Shown here: piece after piece, positions 1 to 6,815 of the stretch
How positions within the stretch are numbered: position 1 is the first letter of the stretch
How the letters are laid out: every line of letters begins with the position of its first letter
DNA from: an uncultured Candidatus Midichloriaceae bacterium
Lineage (GTDB): Bacteria > Pseudomonadota > Alphaproteobacteria > Rickettsiales > Midichloriaceae
DNA: 11,652 nucleotides
Direction of reading: 5' to 3'
NCBI GenBank assembly: GCA_905479795.1
Contig: CAJQNX010000059.1
Location: forward strand, 1-11,652
Position numbers and translations under genes: made by a program
Notes under the pieces: model-generated
Seen by the model: the letters and a program-made list of their open reading frames with translations, nothing else
What the model was told of the DNA's origin: nothing
Database searches by the model: none

Positions 1-168
1 CCCCACATCTGTATTCATATAAAGAATTTTTCTATGATTGCTTTATTAGGATGTAATTGTTAACTAAACATTAAAATAAAAATTCAGTGCAAGATTTGTG
101 TTTTTAGTATAGCATGGACTTGTTAAGTTCAAAATTTTAAGTTTATATGCAATTAAAATAGAGGTTCA

Positions 169-1389
169 ATGAAGAAAAAGCTTAAGCTTTGGCAAAAAGT
201 AATAATAGGAATGGTTCTAGGGATATTATTTGGTATTTTTGGAGGAGAATACGCTCAAGACTTAAAGCCATTTGGAGATGTATTTCTCAATATGATTAAA
301 ATGGTTGTTGTACCATTGATATTATTCTCAATATTAAATGGGGTGACTAATGTTAGTGATGCAAGTACTTTTGGAAGATTAGGCACAAGAGCATTTTTAA
401 TGTACGTTTTGACAACGGCATTTGCTGTTACAATTGGTTTAACTTTTGCCAATATTTTTGAACCAGGTATAGGATTAACTATCGACCTAACTAATCCACA
501 TGAACATCAAGAAAATAACACACTTAAAGATTTGTTTGTAAATATTATTCCTTCAAATCCTATCAAAGCAATGGCTGATGGTAAAACTTTGCAAATTGTT
601 GTTTTTGCTTTTTTTACTGGTTTTGCACTCATTTTGATTGGAGATAAAGGAAGAGAAGTTAAGAATTTTATATCTTCTTGTACGCATTTAGTATTCAAAA
701 TGATTCAATTAGTTATTCAGCTTACTCCATATGGAGTATTTGCAATAATGTCTTGGGTAGTGGCTGATTATGGAATTGAAGTGATGCTTCATCTTGGGAA
801 ATTTATTCTGGTTGTCGTTGGTGCGCTATTTGTGCAGTATATACTTTTTGGAGTTATGCTATTACTTTTTGCAAGAGTTAACCCACTTCCTTTTTATAAA
901 AAAATGTTAACTACTCAAGCTCTTGCAATGGCAACATCAAGTAGTAAAGCAACACTTCCAACGGCAATTTCTGAACTTAGAAACAAAATTGGTGTATCAA
1001 AGGGCTCTGCATCATTTATATTACCTCTTGGAGCAGCGGTAAATATGGATGCAACTGCAATATATTTGGGTATATGTGCAGTTTTTTTTGCTCAAATATT
1101 TGGCATAACTCTTGATTTTAATCACTATGTAATATTAGTTCTTACTGCAACCATTGGCTCTATCGGAGCAGCTGGGTTTCCTGGCGGTTCTATGGTTATG
1201 ATGGGGATGGTATTATCATCAGTAGGGTTGCCTCTTGAAGGAATTGGAGTGATTTTAGGTGTAGATAGAATTTTAGAAATGATTAGAACAATGATCAATA
1301 TTACGGGAGACTGTACTGTAACGTTAATAGTTGATAAAATGGAAGGTACTTTCAATAAAAAAACATATTACTCTAAAGATTCAAAGTAG
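169..1389 (+). CDS. Dicarboxylate/amino acid:cation symporter (DAACS, GltP-like)
   Basis: Inner-membrane secondary transporter of 406 residues, the usual family length. It is expected to import glutamate/aspartate or C4-dicarboxylates with Na+ or H+. The family core is visible in order: the HP1 serine-rich loop TSSSKATLP (256-264), the TM7 motif NMDATA (292-297), HP2 GFPGGSMVMMG (336-346), and TM8 VDRILEMIRTMINITGD (365-381). Aligned by eye to archaeal GltPh, the arginine that binds the substrate side-chain carboxylate (Arg397) is kept as Arg373. Asn401 and Asp405 are kept as Asn377 and Asp381. The position of Asp394, which holds the substrate amino group, is Glu370. The arginine favours an acidic substrate; the Glu leaves amino acid versus dicarboxylate open. 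The ATG has a good SD (GAGG, 161-164, 4 nt away). ribD starts 8 nt after the stop, suggesting one transcript. The family is certain, the substrate is not. Confidence 0.93.
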   Translation: MKKKLKLWQKVIIGMVLGILFGIFGGEYAQDLKPFGDVFLNMIKMVVVPLILFSILNGVTNVSDASTFGRLGTRAFLMYVLTTAFAVTIGLTFANIFEPGIGLTIDLTNPHEHQENNTLKDLFVNIIPSNPIKAMADGKTLQIVVFAFFTGFALILIGDKGREVKNFISSCTHLVFKMIQLVIQLTPYGVFAIMSWVVADYGIEVMLHLGKFILVVVGALFVQYILFGVMLLLFARVNPLPFYKKMLTTQALAMATSSSKATLPTAISELRNKIGVSKGSASFILPLGAAVNMDATAIYLGICAVFFAQIFGITLDFNHYVILVLTATIGSIGAAGFPGGSMVMMGMVLSSVGLPLEGIGVILGVDRILEMIRTMINITGDCTVTLIVDKMEGTFNKKTYYSKDSK

Positions 1390-1397
1390 ACTTTACC

Positions 1398-2444
1398 ATG
1401 GATAAAGATACTTATTTCATGAACAAGGCTCTTGATATTGCAAAATCTGGGATTGGTAGAACTGGCCCAAACCCTTCTGTTGGATGTGTAATTGTTAAAA
1501 ATAATGAAATTATTTCTAGTGCAAGAACTGAAAATGGTGGAAGACCTCATGCTGAAAGTTTGGCTATTAATAAAATACAAACTAAAGATTTAACTGGAAG
1601 CAGCATTTATATTACACTAGAGCCATGTTGTATCAACAAAGAGCATGAAATTTCATGTGTTGAAAAAATACTTCAGTCGAAATTTACTAGAGTTATAATT
1701 GGTGCAATTGATCCAAATCCTAAAATTAGTGGTAGAAGTTTGGAGATTTTAAAACGCAATAAAGTGGAAACTATCGATGGAGTTTTAAAAAATGAATGTG
1801 AAGAGGTAATAACAGGATTTAAAAAGAGAATGTTGAAAAATCAACCATATGTCACTCTAAAGATTGCAACGAGTTTAGATGGTAAAATAGCCTTAGCAAA
1901 TGGCAAAAGTAAATGGATTACAAGTGAAAAATTGAGGAAGTTATCACATCAATTAAGGGCAAAAAATGATGCAATATTAACAGGAATTGGAACTGTCATT
2001 GCTGATGATCCACTGTTAACATGTAGGTCACACGATGAACAGCATGATCCCATAAGAATCATATTAGACACAGATTTGAAGATATCAAAAAATTCCCAAA
2101 TAGTACAAACTGCAGATAAAATTCAAACTATAATTTTTACTACACAGACTTCTAAAAAACTGCATAATAATATTAAAATCATTACTGTCAAAAAAGCGGA
2201 CACTGGTCTTAATCTTAAAGATGTTATAAAGCATATTGCTAATTTAGGAATTAATAATTTACTTATAGAGGCGGGTCAAAAGATAAACACATCATTTATA
2301 AAAGAAAACTTGGTAGATAAAATAATACTTTTTCAATCAAAGAAAATTATTGGGGGTGATGGTTTGAATGCAATAGGCAATTTAAATCTTCAAAACTTAA
2401 ACCAGTGCTTTGAATTTAGAACAGAAGTTATAAGTGAAAATTAG
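1398..2444 (+). CDS. ribD: Bifunctional riboflavin biosynthesis deaminase/reductase RibD
   Basis: Cytosolic enzyme for two consecutive steps of riboflavin synthesis: deamination of the pyrimidine made by GTP cyclohydrolase II, then NADPH-dependent reduction of its ribosyl side chain. It has 348 residues, within the normal range of about 340-380. The N-terminal zinc deaminase domain shows TGPNPSVGCVIV (22-33), HAE (51-53) and TLEPCC (73-78) followed by Cys87. The C-terminal reductase domain starts near 150 (QPYVTLKIATSLDGKIA) and has the typical LRAKNDAILTGIGTVIADDP (186-205). Odd point: the usual GRTPPC ending of the second zinc motif is missing, the loop reads NKEHEISC and appears one residue longer, while zinc ligands His51, Cys77 or Cys78, and Cys87 and the catalytic Glu53 remain. 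The ATG lies 8 nt after the symporter stop with no clear SD, suggesting coupled translation. The 3' end overlaps prmC by 11 nt. Confidence 0.92.
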   Translation: MDKDTYFMNKALDIAKSGIGRTGPNPSVGCVIVKNNEIISSARTENGGRPHAESLAINKIQTKDLTGSSIYITLEPCCINKEHEISCVEKILQSKFTRVIIGAIDPNPKISGRSLEILKRNKVETIDGVLKNECEEVITGFKKRMLKNQPYVTLKIATSLDGKIALANGKSKWITSEKLRKLSHQLRAKNDAILTGIGTVIADDPLLTCRSHDEQHDPIRIILDTDLKISKNSQIVQTADKIQTIIFTTQTSKKLHNNIKIITVKKADTGLNLKDVIKHIANLGINNLLIEAGQKINTSFIKENLVDKIILFQSKKIIGGDGLNAIGNLNLQNLNQCFEFRTEVISEN

Positions 2445-3306
2445 TAATATAACCGTATCAATAGCATTAAATGACGCTGAAAGAATATTGCAAAAAACTA
2501 GTGTTGCAACCTATAAATTGGATGCAAAAATTTTATTATCACATATCCTAAATTTAACAAACTCAGAAAACCTAATACTTAAATTAAATGAAAAAATTTC
2601 ATTAGATGATTATTTAAAATATATCCATCTGATAGAGCGAAGATTAAAATTTGAACCTGTAGCGTATATTATTGGTAATAAGGATTTTTGGAAACAAAAG
2701 TATACTATTAATAATAATGTGCTGATACCTAGGCCTGAAACAGAATTAATCATTGAGTTGCTTTTAAAAAAATTAAAAGGTAAAATTAACAGCGAATTAC
2801 ATATTTTAGATTTAGGAACAGGTAGTGGGTGTATTATATTATCTTTGCTTTCTGAATTAAAGTTTTCCACTGGCATAGGGATTGATATCTCTGAAAAAGC
2901 TTTAAATGTCGCAAAATTAAACGCCAAAAAATTTGATCTAATTAAGAGAGTAAATTTTAAGATAAGCGATTGGTTTGATAACTTGGAAAATACTGATAAA
3001 TTTGACATCATTATTTCAAACCCTCCATATATACCAATTGATGAGTGGAAGAATTTAGATCCCAATGTGTTGAATTTTGAGCCGAAGGGCGCATTGACGG
3101 ATAACCGTGATGGATTAGAAAATTATAGAATTATTGCAAATAATGCGAAAAAATTTCTTAAAAAAGATGGGCTTATAGTGTTAGAGATGGGATTTGATCA
3201 AGGTAACCAAATAAAAGAGATATTTTGTGCAAAAGGATGTGGAATTGAAATTTTTAAGGATTTGCAAAGTATTGATCGTATTGTTATAATCAAGGATAAT
3301 TTATAA
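2434..3306 (+). CDS. prmC: Peptide chain release factor N5-glutamine methyltransferase PrmC
   Basis: SAM-dependent cytosolic methyltransferase that methylates the glutamine of the GGQ motif in release factors RF1 and RF2, improving translation termination. It has 290 residues, the usual length. The helical N-terminal domain (about 1-95) binds the release factor and includes the family block RRLKFEPVAYIIGNKDFW (69-86) and VLIPRPETE (96-104). The Rossmann-fold catalytic domain has the SAM motif DLGTGSGC (126-133), the acidic ribose-binding position in GIDIS (149-153), and the diagnostic NPPY at 196-199, which positions the target glutamine. The chosen start is GTG at 2434: it is the only start that keeps the expected N-terminal helix, and it overlaps the ribD end by 11 nt, consistent with translational coupling. 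A weak AGAAG lies 7 nt upstream of it. No unusual residues were noticed. Confidence 0.94.
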   Translation: MKISNITVSIALNDAERILQKTSVATYKLDAKILLSHILNLTNSENLILKLNEKISLDDYLKYIHLIERRLKFEPVAYIIGNKDFWKQKYTINNNVLIPRPETELIIELLLKKLKGKINSELHILDLGTGSGCIILSLLSELKFSTGIGIDISEKALNVAKLNAKKFDLIKRVNFKISDWFDNLENTDKFDIIISNPPYIPIDEWKNLDPNVLNFEPKGALTDNRDGLENYRIIANNAKKFLKKDGLIVLEMGFDQGNQIKEIFCAKGCGIEIFKDLQSIDRIVIIKDNL

Positions 3307-3320
3307 TATGAGTTTTAAAT

Positions 3321-3815
3321 TTGAAATTAAAAGAATTAAAATACCACATAAGATCCTTCTTATTGTTAGATATAATGAAAGGCATGTTTTTAACTTTGAC
3401 CTATCTATTTAAAAGAAAAGTTACAATTAATTACCCATTTGAAAAAGGATATTTAAGCTCAAGATTTAGAGGAGAGCACGCCTTAAGACGATACTCTAAT
3501 GGAGAAGAAAGATGTATAGCATGCAAATTATGTGAGGCTATTTGTCCTGCACAGGCAATAACAATAGAGGCAGAAGCTAGATCGGATGAAAGCAGAAGAA
3601 CGACAAAATATGATATTGATATGACAAAATGTATTTATTGTGGGCTATGCCAGGAAGCGTGTCCAGTGGATGCAATAGTTGAGGGGCCGAATTTTGAATA
3701 CGCTACCGAAACTCATGCCGAATTATTGTACGATAAAAATAAATTAATTGATAATGGTGATAAATGGGAAGGAGCCATATCTAAGAACCTTTTTAACAAT
3801 AAAGATTTTTCTTGA
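3321..3815 (+). CDS. nuoI: NADH-quinone oxidoreductase subunit I (8Fe ferredoxin type)
   Basis: Peripheral-arm subunit of respiratory complex I on the cytoplasmic side of the inner membrane. It carries the two [4Fe-4S] clusters N6a and N6b that pass electrons toward the quinone site. It has 164 residues, typical for alphaproteobacteria. The two cluster motifs are CIACKLCEAICP (Cys65, 68, 71, 75) and CIYCGLCQEACP (Cys104, 107, 110, 114). The segment RFRGEHALRRYSNGEERC (48-65) is characteristic of this subunit. An amphipathic, hydrophobic stretch at about 10-30 anchors it to the membrane part. The start is taken as TTG 3321 because similarity to the family begins within the first ten residues and no ATG is available before Met19. 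No other nuo gene is in the window, so the subunit is separated from at least its immediate usual neighbours (nuoH, nuoJ). It follows prmC by 14 nt, probably in the same transcript. Confidence 0.95.
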   Translation: MKLKELKYHIRSFLLLDIMKGMFLTLTYLFKRKVTINYPFEKGYLSSRFRGEHALRRYSNGEERCIACKLCEAICPAQAITIEAEARSDESRRTTKYDIDMTKCIYCGLCQEACPVDAIVEGPNFEYATETHAELLYDKNKLIDNGDKWEGAISKNLFNNKDFS

Positions 3816-3908
3816 TTAAAAGCTTCATATAAAATTAAAGAGTTATAGTTGTTCAAGGATATTCATATCAAATATTAGTCCTAAGTAAAATCTAAAAAGA
3901 GGGTTTCA

Positions 3909-3992
3909 ATATTAATTTTGATTATTCTTGTAGTTCTTAGCACTATTTTACTAGCATTTAGAGTTAATTTATTATATAAGTGGGTTCAGTAA
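3909..3992 (+). pseudogene. Possible small membrane-peptide ORF with ATA in place of a start codon
   Basis: Within the nuoI-rpmF spacer, an AAGAGGG Shine-Dalgarno-like run (3897-3903), one of the best in the window, sits 5 nt before ATA at 3909. The frame continues for 27 codons to TAA at 3990 and encodes one very hydrophobic helix, ILILIILVVLSTILL, followed by a polar end, VNLLYKWVQ. The context GAGGGTTTCAATA closely resembles the symporter start, GAGGTTCAATG, so ATA may be a mutated ATG. The frame is also open upstream to 3885 (K/R-rich, no start codon). It may be a remnant of a membrane-anchored protein. A loose resemblance to the N-terminal anchor of CcmE-type proteins was considered but is not convincing. 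An AT-rich spacer can also give such a peptide by chance. Confidence 0.25.
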
Positions 3993-4014
3993 ATAAATTA
4001 AGTTATACGAAATT

Positions 4015-4311
4015 ATGGCTGTACCAAAACAAAAAACGTCCAGATCGAAAAGAAATAGCAGGAGAGCGCACGACAAAATAAGTAAAGTTTCTATTTCTTA
4101 TGATTCAGTTACTGGTGAACCAAAATTACCTCATCATTTATCTTTAAAAGACGGCTACTATAATGGGAGACAAATGGTGAAGCCTAAGTTAAAAGAAAAA
4201 GATGAAACAGATAAGGATAATGCAGAGAGTAGTGCCCCTAAAGTAGTTAAGGAAAAACAAATTAAAGCTGATAATAAATCAGAATCTACTTCTGAAATAA
4301 AAGGTAAGTAA
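4015..4311 (+). CDS. rpmF: Large ribosomal subunit protein bL32 with C-terminal extension
   Basis: Structural protein of the 50S subunit. The core (residues 1 to about 58) has the conserved N-terminal MAVPKQKTSRSKRNSRRAHD and the later TGEPKLPHHLSLKDGYYNGRQ (33-53). The cysteine pairs that bind zinc in many bacteria are absent, as is normal for alphaproteobacterial L32. Total length is 98 residues, against roughly 57-66 in most relatives. The extra 40 or so residues (59-98) are almost entirely Lys, Glu, Asp, Ser and Thr, with no predicted fold. The start is ATG at 4015, fixed by the conserved MAVPK; no clear SD precedes it. It leads the rpmF-plsX-fabH cluster, with plsX 11 nt after its stop, a widely conserved arrangement linking ribosome and lipid synthesis genes. 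The usual DUF177 (yceD) gene is not upstream here. Confidence 0.93.
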   Translation: MAVPKQKTSRSKRNSRRAHDKISKVSISYDSVTGEPKLPHHLSLKDGYYNGRQMVKPKLKEKDETDKDNAESSAPKVVKEKQIKADNKSESTSEIKGK

Positions 4312-4322
4312 CAATACAGAGT

Positions 4323-5411
4323 ATGTCTAATAAGACTATTATTAGTATTGACGCCATGGGTGGATCTAATTCACCTGATGCTATTATAGAGGCTGTAGAT
4401 AGATTTTTTAAATCTCATGATGATGTAATTTTCTTATTACATGGCAAAAAGTCTGTTATTATGCCAAAAATAATTAATTATAATTTTCCAGAAAATAAAT
4501 ATAAATTAATTGATAGCGAAAGTGCTATTTCTGATGAAGATAAACCAACCACAGCATGGAGAAATGGCAAAAACTCTAGTATGAGAAAAGCTGTTGAAGC
4601 AGTTAAAAATGGAGATGCTCATGCAGCTGTTTCGTGTGGGAATACTGGTGCCCTAATGCTTACATCAAAAATGGTTCTTGGTACTCTAGAGCATGTAAGC
4701 AGACCAGCTATTACGGCGATATTTCCAAGCATAAGTAATAATGGTACTGTGCTACTTGATATGGGTGCTAATTTAGAGTGTAATGAATCACATTTATTTC
4801 ATTTTGCATTAATGGGCAGTTGCTTTGCCAAAATTATTTTAAAAATAGAAAATCCTAAAATAGGCATATTAAATATTGGATCAGAAGTTACAAAGGGCAG
4901 AGAGTTAGAGCTTAAAACTTATAAAATTTTAGAAAAATCTGGCTTAAATTTTTGTGGATTTATAGAGGGGCATGACGTAGTAAAAGGCAATGTTGATGTG
5001 CTGGTTACTGATGGGTTTTCAGGCAACATATTTCTTAAAGCCTCAGAAGGTACAGCTAATGCATGTATAAATTTAATACAGTCAGCTATAATTAATGGAG
5101 GATTTGTGGCTAAAATTGCTGGTTTGTTTTTAAAGCCTAAAATAAAAAAATCTCTCAAAATTATTGATCCCAATAAAAATAATGGCGCTATGTTCGTTGG
5201 ATTGAAAGGTATAGTAATAAAGAGTCATGGGGCTGCAAATGTGGATGGTATTTATAATGCAATTAATACCGCATACACACTAATCAAGCATAATATCAAT
5301 AATAGAATATCTGAAGAACTTGAATTATTTGAAGAGAAAGGTACTAGCTTAAATTTCGTTGATAAACTAAAGCAAACCTCTGCAAAAATCTTAGGAATTA
5401 AAAATATATGA
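4323..5411 (+). CDS. plsX: Phosphate acyltransferase PlsX
   Basis: Converts acyl-ACP and phosphate to acyl phosphate, the acyl donor used by PlsY to begin phospholipid synthesis. It is a peripheral enzyme at the inner face of the cytoplasmic membrane. It has 362 residues, slightly longer than the usual 330-350. Family motifs in order: SIDAMGG (8-14), NSSMRKAVEAVKNGDAHAAV (84-103) leading into SCGNTGALM (104-112), LLDMGAN (144-150), NIGSEVTKG (184-192), VLVTDGFSGNIFLKASEG (226-243), and KGIVIKSHGAA (295-305). The region near 250-275 (INGGFVAKIAGLFLKPKIKK) fits the membrane-association segment of the family. The ATG at 4323 gives the conserved N-terminal strand, and its immediate upstream has only a weak SD. 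Its TGA overlaps the fabH start in an ATGA junction, implying coupled translation. No missing key residue was seen. Confidence 0.95.
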   Translation: MSNKTIISIDAMGGSNSPDAIIEAVDRFFKSHDDVIFLLHGKKSVIMPKIINYNFPENKYKLIDSESAISDEDKPTTAWRNGKNSSMRKAVEAVKNGDAHAAVSCGNTGALMLTSKMVLGTLEHVSRPAITAIFPSISNNGTVLLDMGANLECNESHLFHFALMGSCFAKIILKIENPKIGILNIGSEVTKGRELELKTYKILEKSGLNFCGFIEGHDVVKGNVDVLVTDGFSGNIFLKASEGTANACINLIQSAIINGGFVAKIAGLFLKPKIKKSLKIIDPNKNNGAMFVGLKGIVIKSHGAANVDGIYNAINTAYTLIKHNINNRISEELELFEEKGTSLNFVDKLKQTSAKILGIKNI

Positions 5412-6370
5412 TTTCATCAAAAATAGTTGGTGTTGGTAGTTATTTACCAGAAAAAATTTTGACTAATGATGATCTAGAGCAAATGCTAGATACTTCAGAT
5501 GAATGGATACAAGCTAGGACTGGCATCAAAAAAAGGCATATAGCAGATGAAAATCAAAAAACTTCTGATCTAGCCACAATTGCAGTAGAGAATGCATTAA
5601 AAAATGCAAATCTCAGTTCAAATGACTTAGATGCTTTAATATTAGCAACAACTACGCCAGATTTAATTTTTCCAGCCACAGCTGTAAGAGTGCAAAATAA
5701 TATAAAGATGAACAGTGGGTTTGCTTTTGATATACAAGCTGTGTGCTCAGGTTTTTTATATGCTCTTCAACTTGGTGATTCACTTATTAAATCTAATAAG
5801 GCAAAAAGAGTTGCTATAATTGGTGCAGAAACAATGTCAAGAATCATAGATTGGACTGACAGATCAACCTGCGTATTATTTGGTGATGGAGCTGGATCAG
5901 TTATTCTTGAAAAAACTGAGAGCAATGAGCATCAAGGTATTATTGATATTGAATTGTTTTCAGATGGAAGTCTTCAAGATATACTAGTTGTGAATGGAGG
6001 TGTTTCCGGTGGCAATTTAGATAAAAAAATTGAAATGAACGGTAGGGAGGTTTTTAGATATGCTGTTACAAAAATGCCAAAATCAATTCAATCTATTATG
6101 AACAAAAATCAAATAACTCTAGAAAATTTAGATTGGGTATTGCTACATCAAGCAAATGAAAGAATAACAAAAGCAGTCGTAGATAAGCTTGGCATTGATA
6201 TAGAAAAAGCAGTCTCTACAGTCTCGCATCACGCTAATACTTCAGCTGCGTCAATACCAATTGCTCTTGAGCACTATATATCTAGTGGAAAAGTTAAAAC
6301 AGGAGATTTAATAGCTCTTGCAGCAGTTGGTGGCGGTTTAACCTGGGGCTCTGCTTTACTGAAAATTTAA
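5408..6370 (+). CDS. fabH: 3-oxoacyl-ACP synthase III (KAS III) FabH
   Basis: Starts type II fatty acid synthesis by condensing acetyl-CoA with malonyl-ACP to give acetoacetyl-ACP in the cytosol. It has 320 residues, the standard size. The catalytic triad is complete: Cys113 in DIQAVCSGFLYAL (108-120), His247 in LLHQANERI (245-253), and Asn277 in SHHANTSAASIP (273-284). Other family marks are DEWIQARTGIKKRHIA (31-46), FGDGAGSVILE (158-168) and the C-terminal AAVGGGLTWGSALL (305-318). The ATG at 5408 overlaps the plsX stop by 4 nt (ATGA). It is the last gene of the rpmF-plsX-fabH cluster. Its product supplies the acyl chains that PlsX activates, so the order fits one pathway. A decayed insertion-sequence piece lies directly behind its stop codon but leaves the gene intact. 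Confidence 0.96.
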   Translation: MISSKIVGVGSYLPEKILTNDDLEQMLDTSDEWIQARTGIKKRHIADENQKTSDLATIAVENALKNANLSSNDLDALILATTTPDLIFPATAVRVQNNIKMNSGFAFDIQAVCSGFLYALQLGDSLIKSNKAKRVAIIGAETMSRIIDWTDRSTCVLFGDGAGSVILEKTESNEHQGIIDIELFSDGSLQDILVVNGGVSGGNLDKKIEMNGREVFRYAVTKMPKSIQSIMNKNQITLENLDWVLLHQANERITKAVVDKLGIDIEKAVSTVSHHANTSAASIPIALEHYISSGKVKTGDLIALAAVGGGLTWGSALLKI

Positions 6371-6621
6371 TTATAGCTCAGTTATAAAGAGGAAAATCTT
6401 CTCTATGCATTTTTCTTTTCTTCGCGTTAGTTGATGTGCATTTTCACACGATTATTAAGTCTTTTATGATTCCTATGTTCCGTTTTAGGATATGTTCCCT
6501 TTATCTGCTTGATATAGCTTTTTAACTTGACGGTGCTGTCTTCTCTTTTTATAGTATAAACTACTAAGTTATCCGTAATATCTGCTTCATCACTCGCGGC
6601 CACATGTAATATATAGTACAT
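6371..6621 (-). pseudogene. Decayed IS6-family transposase fragment
   Basis: Read on the - strand, 6540-6396 encodes KLKSYIKQIKGTYPKTEH followed by RNHKRLNNRV. After a one-base loss at about 6445 it continues in another frame as NAHQLTRRKEKC. This is the conserved end of the DDE domain of IS6-family transposases, where relatives read about TDKLKSY...EHR.HK.LNNR.EN.HQPTRR.E. The second catalytic Asp (TDK) is Val in TVK (codon at 6529-6531). The missing base falls in the codon of the catalytic Glu. The domain part with the first Asp is absent. Upstream, YYMW and DEADITDNLV (about 6565-6625) occur in different frames and may be remains of the YYLWRAVDE region. The shifted frame ends at 6371, next to the fabH stop. 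The piece is clearly non-functional. The family call rests on recalled motifs and is fairly firm. Confidence 0.7.
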
Positions 6622-6815
6622 GCTACAAGAGATTCACTTTATTACATAATTCTATTGCAAACATTGTATGCCCTTACTTCTACGTTAATTTTTATTAAAA
6701 TGCAGGCTATAATGTTTGATTGTAAAAATTTATACGTTATATTCTTATTATTCATTGAAAATTACCAAGTAATAATATATATTATGTCTAGGTTTAAAAT
6801 TATTTCATAAATACT
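6622..6815. other. AT-rich spacer between IS6 remnant and Bax-inhibitor gene
   Basis: I see no gene in this stretch; together with the pseudogene it makes up the only spacer above 300 bases. It holds a candidate promoter for the downstream gene (6716-6743). A short stretch TTGCAAACATTG (6656-6667), read on the - strand as CAATGTTTGCAA, loosely resembles the GTTGCAAA core of IS6-family terminal repeats and could be the outer end of the same decayed element. That is speculative. Confidence 0.4.
6716..6743 (+). promoter_or_regulatory. Candidate sigma-70 promoter for the Bax-inhibitor-family gene
   Basis: TTGATT (6716-6721, 4 of 6 to the -35 consensus) and TATATT (6738-6743, 5 of 6 to the -10 consensus) are 16 bp apart. 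They would start transcription near 6750 and give a leader of about 65 nt. Similar matches arise easily in AT-rich DNA, but the position after a long spacer is sensible. Confidence 0.35.

Noticed and set aside
1..168. Upstream gene end or promoter before the symporter
   Set aside because: A short frame is open to a stop at 63 but shows no recognisable protein end. TTGTTA (120-125) has only a poor -10 partner, so neither is called.
2610..3065. 151-codon - strand ORF across prmC
   Set aside because: It is antisense to the conserved PrmC domains including NPPY; no signs of an independent protein.
3308..3310. ATG just after prmC as nuoI start
   Set aside because: It is not in the nuoI frame; TTG 3321 is the available in-frame start.
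6388..6416. Hairpin AGAGGA/TTCTCT after fabH as a terminator
   Set aside because: It has a 6-bp stem with a G-T pair, and the T-rich stretch is interrupted and offset. It also lies inside the transposase relic, so it may be chance.
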